NCBI GenBank assembly: GCA_033980235.1
Contig: CM067080.1
Location: 2,027,501 to 2,091,500, forward strand
Source of the DNA: Diadema setosum
Lineage: Eukaryota > Echinodermata > Echinoidea > Diadematoida > Diadematidae
Direction of reading: 5' to 3'
DNA length: 64,000 nt
The position numbers were made by a program, and so were the translations under genes. Shown here in pieces: positions 23,101 through 33,200 of this stretch; the stretch's first letter is position 1; each line of letters opens with the position of its first letter. The notes under the pieces are model-generated. The model did no database searches, had not been told where the DNA came from, and saw only the letters and a program-made list of their open reading frames with translations.

Positions 23101-26100
23101 TTACATCGGGTAAAAATAACAAAAAAGCACACTTACACTTATAAGTCAAGACTTACGTTGCTATTCCATGAGGTGTTACACACGGTTCCCCATTCCTTGA
23201 AGTAGTAGATTTCAACTCTTCCTTCCCCTTTTGATGATAGTCTAACAGCTACCGACAGGAAAGTTCAGATAAGAACATAACTCTTTCTTTTAAAATGATC
23301 GTTAATAAGTTACACCCATGAAAATCAGCAAACATGTACACCATCTGTCTATCGATCCATATGAAGCTAAAGAGATACTAATAACACGCTATAATATGTA
23401 GTGTTATTTGTATCCCTGCATATTATTATGTGCAACGATTAGCAATGTCGAGACTGCAATTAGAAAATTGTCTTACCCATTACTTGAATTGGTTTATCCC
23501 AGGTTCCATCTTTCCGCTTACCCAGTTCATGAACAGGTAAGTACATAGTAGATATAATATAAAATCAGGAAAAAAAAGGATGTTGTGTATTTCTTTGTAA
23601 GTCCCTTGAAGAGAAACACAGAGTCCCTCTAGACTACACAAAGTATACCTGAATACACACCACGAGTCAGTATGGCCTATATTGAACATGAACGCACATT
23701 GCCGTAACACAAAGCGACCTATAGTAGACTAGCTAAGGGGGTAAACGCTGCATTTTTTAGTACAAATGTCCTACTTGGCACACATGTTCCCTAGGGCAAT
23801 TGAAAAATTTTCATCGAAAGAGACAATCTGTATCTATGCAAATAAGACTTAATTTGCATAATTTATGCAGAAATACATATAAAAATTATTTGAAAATAAT
23901 GTCCATCCAGCAGAAATACCTAATTTGGTAGAAGTATTCTATAGAGTATATGGAAACAATTCCTGCAAAAGTTGATTTCATACCTATGTAAATAAACATA
24001 ATATTTGCATAATTACGCAAGTTATTGTGCAAAAATCTGCATTTTCGAGAGAATTTCTAAACTATTAAGCATTAGATCTTGTAGTACAAAAATTGAACCT
24101 GGCATGGATGTTCCTTGGGTCAAAAGTAAATGACTCATCTGAAGAGATAAATTGTCTCTATGCACACAACCTGTTATTTGCATAATATGCATATCAATAC
24201 CTACACATCTATAGATAATCAGAACAAACAAAAGGCCTTAATGAGACAATGTCTTAAATCGCTTTGAACTTGATATCCAAAAAGCTAATAGAATAAGACG
24301 ATATTCTCACAACTACACTTTTCAGTTACTTAAATTGTTTCCATATTATTCAATTAACTTAGGCATTTTATGCATAAAAAGTTATGTGAATAAGTACACC
24401 AGACGTGAAATTTCGAAACACATCGATCTTTGAAATAAGTTTTGCTATCAATTTTCCCTCATTGCATCCCTCAATGCTTTGCAGGGTGGGAAAAATAGCA
24501 GTCGATAGTGACACTCTTTAAATATGATTATGCAAATCTAACAGTAGGGCCTACATATGAACAGATGCAAATCGGAACAATATTGCTTACAAAGGGACTG
24601 TTTTTCCCTTGCAAACAGTACACAACTGAGGTCATGGTTAGAAAATCATTACAACAAACACTACAACAATGAAAGTGTGAATTCTGATTTGCATTGTATT
24701 TTGTTGGCAATCAGGCGAATAAGAGGCATTTTTACATCAAACTGATTATAAACTTGTGCGAATTATTTGGATGCAATATCTGCACACATTAAGAACTTAC
24801 AAGCTTGAGTGAGAAACAAAGTCTATTTCTGAAAAAAAAGTTAACTCAGTATAGGCCTGCTATGAGCTACTATGGCATGGAAACTATGCTAAGAAATTTA
24901 TACACAATAATATTTTGATAAGGCAATAATATGCAAAAATTGTCATGTGAACAATATAGGAGATGTTATACAGTCAAATAATCTCAGTCTCTGACTTAAA
25001 ATCAGTCAATTTCAACCATGAATCAAAGCAGAAATAATACGTTCATAGCCATGAAAGAGTATATTCGATGGCTTTTACAATTACTAGGATGTGATTTGTC
25101 AACAGATCGTCACAGGCTACTGTTTACGAGAATCGTAAATGTCATATTCTCCCTGGTTGTGATTGTTTGCCCTTGTGATAATGCATGGCTCGACACTAAC
25201 TTTTTTGTTTGGAGGCCCGATGGGGCCACCAAAATCCTAAATTTCAAATTTTTGGTGGCCCGAGAGAAAAATGTGGTGTCCCGAAAAAAAAAAACAATAA
25301 AAAACATTAAAAGTCCGGTTTTTTTTTTAATATGTCAAATATTCAAGATTTATGATAGAAAGTTGGACATATCTACTCATAAATAAACTTCAACAAACTT
25401 GCAACACTCACTCTCAGGCACTCATTCAGTCCTTTTCATCCATTCTTTGAACAAATTTAACTGCTAATTTCCAGCGCAAAAAAAGTTTCGAATTTATTGA
25501 CATACTTTTCAAAAAAATTTGGTGGCCCGAGGCGGGCCACCAAATTTGCCCTTTTTTGAAATTTGGTGGCCCGACTTTCATTTTTGGTGGCCCCGGGCCA
25601 CCGGGCCACCGTTAGTGTCGAGAGCTGGATAATGTAACTCCCTGGCGGTCCAAAGAATGTTGTATTCCACCACATCAGCTAATACCTGTACAGATGGTCA
25701 TGACCTACATGATCTTGAAGCTTTTTCCAAAAAAAAAATGATTATGTTAACTGGTTTAGTGTAAAGATGTCAGAGGTTAAATTAAAAGAAATACACAGGT
25801 AACAATGTAAAAGGTAAGAATGTCAGAGGTTATACATGTGTGCATCAAAAGTAACTTCTATGCGACCCATACATTAAGTGTAATGACGGTGATGACTATA
25901 CCATGTCACTGAATTCCATGTCCTTTCCTACTTATCAAGACGAAACAAAAACACATGAGAGGGGAGGGCTTAACATTTGTTCGATAATCAACAAAGGTAC
26001 CACTGTCAGGACTGTAGAACATGCACAAATATGTTCATGATACCTTGATTCACATTCAAGATATGAAAGAAAAAGTGAAATATAGCACTTACATCAGAGC

Positions 26101-27883
26101 TTTGACATTTTGGCAGGAAATTTCCCAGAGAATATTCATTAGGTAATACATGTATATATCAAGTTTCAAGAAAAATCTTACAAGCATTGGAAAAAAATGA
26201 GGGAAATATTGAAATTTTGAGGGCCCAATTGACCTTGATCTTTGACCCCTGACCTTTGACAAATGACCCCTAAATTCCTTAGAAAATCCCTGCCAGTACC
26301 AAGTTACATAAAGACACCTCGAACCATTTGCGAGATACAGAGAAAACAAGTGAAATTTTAACATTTTCACCTGAACTTTGACCTTTGACCTCTTGTCTTG
26401 AAACTCTCTGGAGAATCTTATTTTTGTTGTACATTGTATGCAGTCACTAAGTTTGCAGAAAGTACCTTCAGACATTGCATAGATATAAGGAAAATAATGA
26501 CATTTTAGCATTGAGCTTGAACTTTTTGACCTTTGATCTCTTGCCGATTTTGCTTGAAAATTGCTTAATCACTTGCCCCATCATTCGTCATCTTTGGATC
26601 AGGTTTGGTTAAATTTGCATAAGCCAGTCTTCCGTTATCGCGTAAACTGACACAATTTCTTAAATCGACCTTGACCATTGACCTCTGGTACATTCGGGTA
26701 TTAATATGCACAATATGCTAATTAGGTGGTATTTGCATAGACAAATAGTGTTTTGATATTACAAACCATTTCCTTTTGACTAAAGGAAATGCATACTACT
26801 TCCGGAGTTTTCATCATAAAATGCAGTTCTTAGACTGTAAGAAAAACCTTAAAAATAATGTTTTTACCTTACTATCTTTAGTAATTATGTAAATTAGCTG
26901 GTAATGATGGTTCAATTATTCAAATTCTTTTCTCATTTTGTTTCATAAAGTGTTTCTAACGGGTTATATCTATCTAGGATGAGATTTAAGGGGAGTTTCA
27001 TTAAGGCTTCATTAAGGCTTTTTGTTTGTTCTGATTATCTATAGATGTGTAGGTATTGATATGCATATTATGCAAATAACAGATTGTTTACATAGAGACA
27101 GTTTGCCTCTTCAGATGACTCATTTACTTTTGACCCAAGGAACATCCATCCCTGGTTCAAACTTTGTACTACAAAATCCAGTGCTTAATAGTTTAGAAAT
27201 TCTTTCAAAAATGCAGATTTTCGCAAAATAACTTGCGTAATTATGCAAATTTTATGTTTATTTACATAGGTATGAAATCAACTTTTGCAGGAATTGTTTC
27301 CATATACTCTATAGAATACTTCTACCAAATTAGGTATTTCCGCTGGATGCAAATATATTTTTCAATAATTTTTATGTGTATTTTTGCATAAATTATGTAA
27401 ATTAAGGCTTCTTTGCATAGATACAGATTGTCTCTTTAGATGAAAAAATCCCAATTGTACAGAGGAACATGTGTGCCAAAAGAAGACATTTGTATTTTGT
27501 AATTCGTAAAAAATTGTATTTGTACACCCTTTTTTCGCCCTTAGCAAGCCTACTAACACAGAGCCCAACCATCTATGGTTCAGATCCTGATGAAGGCCAT
27601 ATCAGGCCCAAGGTTTGATCATGGAGCTACTAATAGAGTAGTAGCTCCATGGTTTGATGAATAAAGGGATCATTGAGAGCAATTACAAATTGTACGTCCG
27701 TCTGAAACCTAATCTCGTGCACATAAAATACCCTAAAAATAAAATACGAGATACCGTTCGTGCAGGTTGAGGCGGAGCTCTCTCTCTCTCTACACACACA
27801 CACACTCCCTCCCTCTCTCTCACACACACATACACGCACACGCACATACAGGTGTATATAAGTTTTCCTTTTCTTTGTTTCCG

Positions 27884-27931
<48 letters not shown>

Positions 27932-29063
27932 CACACACATATATATATATAATGTATATCAGCGTTTTTTTTTTAAATTCACATTTCCCATATAATATTT
28001 GGGTGAACATTGATGTTTTATATACCATGTTCACGAATATTTAACTGGCTATCAACCTGGTAGATCATTAAAAAGGGAGAATTTACGCACGAGTGAACAC
28101 ATTCGTTTTTCTCTTCTGAGACACAGAAATTGAAATTTCAAAAATACACAAGCTCTCATTCATGCGTATGTGCTCTCCAATTCAACAATGAGAACAAAAG
28201 ACAATTTGAACTTAATAAGAAAGACAAGTTAATGTATAAATATCACCCACTAATCTCTATAAAGTCATTGTAGTCCCTAACGATAAAGAAAGGCAAAAAC
28301 AATGGAGAAATTATTCTTTTTTTGTGTGTCAAATGACATCAAAGAGGCGATATTAACAAAAATGGTAGAAATTTGAAATGTTATTTCAAATTGATATTTG
28401 GTTCTTGAATTTTTCTCATGAATTCTTTAATACCTAAATTACAAGAATGACATGCAGAAATTCTTTCAATTTTATCACCTTTGCGGCTGACTTCCCATGT
28501 CATTTGACTTTCAGTTGACAAAAAATCAACTTATTTTCCCCCTTTAGCTTCTCATAATTGTTTTTGTCTGAGGATGTAAAGAGATACAAGGGAACAAAAA
28601 CTTATATTTGCTATTCTTTCATGTCTCTCATTGTGTTAAATTGTTCTCCTATATATATTTAATGCCATCGCGAAGGGCGTTTGCAAATGAGTGACAAATG
28701 GTCAATTTCTGCATTTTTACTTTTGTGCCTTGAAAGACAGGAACGCATGTGTTCACTCATGAGTACAAACTTCCTTTGTAGCAACCTACCAGTTTGATAG
28801 CCAATTAAATGACCTTTAAAATGGTATAAATTATGAAACATTTTCACCGAATCGTCTTTGAAAAATATGTAATGGAAAAGGCGTTCTTTTTTCCCTAATG
28901 GCTATATATGAATAATACAAATGTGCATATATAATATGTGTGTGTATGTAAAAACTGGTAATTTTTTTGGGCCTAGAAATTATACAATATATGACTCAAA
29001 ATTTGATTTAGATAAACATAACGTATAATCCATTGGCCAAAATTGCTCTAGCAGTTTGTTTTA

Positions 29064-29122
<59 letters not shown>

Positions 29123-29542
29123 TATATATTGGCATGATTGTAGTGTTTAATGACCCTGCATTCAGTTCATTATCCATGCCAAATTTCAAAGCACTACCAG
29201 TGTCCCTTTAAATGTTATTAGAGTTGATAGTAAAGAGTGTGCAAAGGATTTTCAAGAAATGAAAAGGGGCCTCAAAGACATACTCCAGTACCTGATCTCA
29301 CTACTCTACAAAAAAAAAGGGGGGGTTGTAGAAAAATTACTCCAAACACACTTTCCCATTTCATTTTATGATCTACAACCAAGTGTAATGTAAAAGAAGA
29401 ATAGCTCTTTCAGAAAATGATTATGAAAAACTACAAATTGACTCGGTTGACCAGTTTATCCTCTTTTGACTCCTCTTGTAAAATCAAGGGGTGCGACGTT
29501 TTGTTGGTTTTGTGATGCAGAGTCATATAGATATATAATATA

Positions 29543-29589
<47 letters not shown>

Positions 29590-30234
29590 CGAGGAAAAGC
29601 TGAGGCTTCAGACACAGAAAGAGCGAGCATCATCCGTTTCTGATATCAAAGGAAGCTAGTTGTGGACCAGAATACACACTTTTAATTTAAAATATATATA
29701 TATATATCGGAAGCACCCCCAACCAAAAAAAAAAAAGCAAAACAAAACAAAACAAAATGAAAAAAAAAAACAAAAACAAAAACAAACAGACAATATCTTA
29801 CATTATCACTCATTTACTCTTTCATCGATTCATTTCGATACGTTTCAATGATCAGTTGGAAGAAGTGGATCATTAAAGCGCGAAGGACAATGAAAGGGGC
29901 ATTAGTTAAATGGAATATTTGATCATCATTCACTTATCGGGATTATTGCAAGATCGTCTTTTCCTGTACCTCCAATTTACTCGGCATGATCGTGTATTCA
30001 TTCATTTTGACCGACACCGTGCCACATCCCGACAAAGATAATGATTTGAAATACTTTTCGATAACACTTGGATGAGATAATAATTATCAACTACAATCAT
30101 TATGACAATATAGTAGGTTGAGATAATCATCTAGAGCAAAGTCATGTATTTTCAATATTTTCTTTTCTCTTTACACATACGCAAACCCACACACATACAT
30201 AACTTTACGTGTTTGTGTATGTGTGTATGTATGC

Positions 30235-30265
<31 letters not shown>

Positions 30266-33200
30266 TTACAAATGCTGAGACTTTTCTAGTCAATTCAAAT
30301 TTAATAAATTCAAGTCATAATCAAGGCAGGAAACGAGGTATAGCAGATTATGAGTTGATAGTACAGACAGCCTTGACTTTTTTCAAGAAACTAGTTACAT
30401 TTTGACAACCATCTCATAAGGCACAGAAATTAAAAGAATTTCATATCATCAGGTCTTTAAAATGTACCAGCATATTATTGTGGAGTCGGTATAGCAGTTT
30501 TTCTATACATATTATACATACACATTCTTACCTGACCCTACTCACAATGTGATACTTATGTTTATTTGTTTTATTTTATTTTCCTTCCCAGAAGATGGCT
30601 GGATGGCCCATATTCAGCTGCACTATACCCGGTCTTCCATTGGATCCAGTGCGATATGAGGCGGACACAAATTCCTCTTTTAATGCTTTATGATACCCTA
30701 ATCTTACTCTTCACATAACATACAACGGCATCAATCTCGTGTGTGGTAAGTGCAGTGAATCCAAATTGAAAAATATTGTCTTGTCTAATAAAGAAGGCTA
30801 AGATAGAAATGTGTACAGCTTCTATCTTTATATCACAGACTTAACTTCACCTATTGCAAATTTTCAAATTTCATGATACCAATGCTTTTCAAACAGCAAC
30901 ATTCATGTTTAAGTATAAGAAAAATTGTTATCTCAAGCTTTTAACGATTATTCTTTATTAAGGGTAATGTAGGTGTAGCATTGGTAGAGGTGAAGATTGG
31001 GCTTTTAACTTTTTTGCGAGATATCAAGAAACCACTTGTAAAATAGTACTACATAGCATACCATAATGAGAGGAATTCAAAGTTTATTTGACGAAAATTG
31101 GTTTTGGCATGGCTGAGACATTCAAAAACAAAGTAAACCAAAGCGATCGTAATAAATGGTGGGTCCCACCTTTTATTAGGATTGCTCTGTTTTGAGTATC
31201 TCAGCCATTTCAAAACGAATTTTCATCAAATAAACGTTGAATTCTTCTTAGAATTACATGCTCTTTCATATTTAATAAAAATGTTAGAAACCTGAGGTAA
31301 TTTACAACCAAAATTATACAAGCCCTTTAACAAAAGCATTCATTCATATCCTGCTGGATCATACACCCTGAAGACACGATGGATCTGTGGAATGATTTCC
31401 CTGATCATAGGAAACAATTCACATTCTTCGTAAAACATTGAAAAAAGTTGATGATGATAGATGAAACATGTTTTCTGAATAAAAAAAAAAATATGTCTTT
31501 AAAAAATATGATTATCGAAAAGAGGTGGAGTTTTAACAACGACCGAAACGTACTTATTTATGTTAATTAATGGTCCCACATAATCACATTCTTTTTAAAG
31601 TACAATCAAACCAAGCAATTTTGATTTACCTGTCCCTTCCCCTTTCCACTTGCCCCTCCCCTTTTTGTGAGTAAATCCTTGCAAATCCTTTTTTTTTTTT
31701 TACTCGCTCTCAACTCATCAAGCATTATTACTTAGGCCCCCTATCCTGTGAAATCACAAATTGTGTTATACTCGAAAGATTTCACTCTTTGTATTGTAAG
31801 ATTTATCTATCACTGTTTTATTGAAATGACTTAAACTGAACTGAACTGAACTGAACTGAACTGGACTGAACTGAATTCATTTCCATGTCTTGTGGTGGTA
31901 CCCCCTGATCAACAAAGCTGGTTTCCGTGTAGGGGTCCACATACATACTTACATACACAATTAACAGTAAAATGCAGAGAATATTATGCAATATTGTGCA
32001 ATGATGCACACGATAATAGGTACATAACTCAATACACGTGAAATAAACGAGGAAGACTTTCAGTTACACAATCTTCATAAATGTAGATGTAAACAACATA
32101 TCATGATTAGATGAAGACAGATCTAAAAAAAATATATGAAACCACATTAAACAAAACAAAATCACGCAAATATATAGCATACAACAACAACAAAACACTT
32201 TGATGAGGCAAATGACTAAATACAACAGGGAAACAAGAAAAAAGAATCTCTTTTTTTTGGAAGAAAGATATGGTAGTCAAAATTTCGTGGTATTACATTG
32301 CATTACCTTCACGAGGTCTCACACACTGCCAATGGGTCAAGCTGCTTGGAATCCCGAATTCTTCAAGGGATTTGATTGGCGGTCGCTCTATTTGCTGCAA
32401 TTCCAGCTGAATTTCGTCTCCAGCGACTTCGTCCCGCACGGTCGGACACACAAAGGCAGGACAATTGGAGCCAGCACAGACACCTTCGGATCCCGCCGAA
32501 AGGGGCAATGCTGAAGGTATAAAGTAAGGAAGTTATAAATCTTGATTAGAAATAGATAATGAATAAATGAATTGATTAATCGGAGATCAGGACTAATGCG
32601 CCGTTTGTTTAGATTCATAAAGTTAATGTGTCTTAAATTGTTTGTCTTGGATGTGAAGAGAGTGGATTTGAAATTCCTACTGAAAGGTAGCCACATCGAT
32701 TGTTCGACGTAATGAATTGAAATGAAATGAATTAACGCAACCCAATTCTTAAAAAAAGGAGAAGAGATGATTCGTTCCAAACAAAGACTCATTATCGTTT
32801 GATTTCTTTACTCCTTGCATTATCCAAAAGTCCTGGAAAAGCTTGCCAGTAACAGGTTTTTAACAGACTATTTGATTTCTGAATAATAATGCGCATTCAG
32901 TTCCTAACCGGTTTGGCTTTAGAAAGAAAGGGATGTTCGATCATTTTATTGTTAAGTGTGACAAAGTTATTGAATCTATTTTATGGACTCAAGTATAAAG
33001 CGTTCGATACCGGTGATCAATATATGACGGGTTTGTTTGCAAAAACCGATAAGTCCATTTTTGAATATTTTGAAGTATGGTCTCTGTCATAGTGTACAAA
33101 ATAATACCTTTTAAATGATATATTGGTTACTACATATAAAGGTACATTTTTGAAGTCATGGTCAAAAGAAGCAACAATTTTCTTATTATTCTCTTTATTT

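Larger units (their letters stand above)
23732..27545. mobile_element. Foldback DNA element with ~500-bp inverted arms in intron 2
   Basis: The left arm starts GCTAAGGG at 23732 and the right arm ends with its complement at 27545. Within the arms, ATGTTCCTTGGGTCAAAAGT, ATTCTATAGAGTATATGGAA and similar blocks are mirrored (for example 24022-24231 against 27022-27231). Mirror-image ORFs of 69 residues in the two arms are a by-product. The 2.5-kb centre has no transposase and contains a nested MITE and TGACCTTTGACC-rich sequence. The superfamily is unknown. Confidence 0.75.

Noticed and set aside
24022..24231. 69-residue frame also present at 27022-27231
   Set aside because: The two frames are mirror images in the inverted arms of the intron 2 foldback; there is no start context or domain.
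25018..25386. 122-residue open frame
   Set aside because: It runs from the foldback centre into the nested MITE and poly-A; no coding signature.
27630..28034. 134-residue frame and its plus-strand partner
   Set aside because: Encoded mainly by TC/AC/TA microsatellites.
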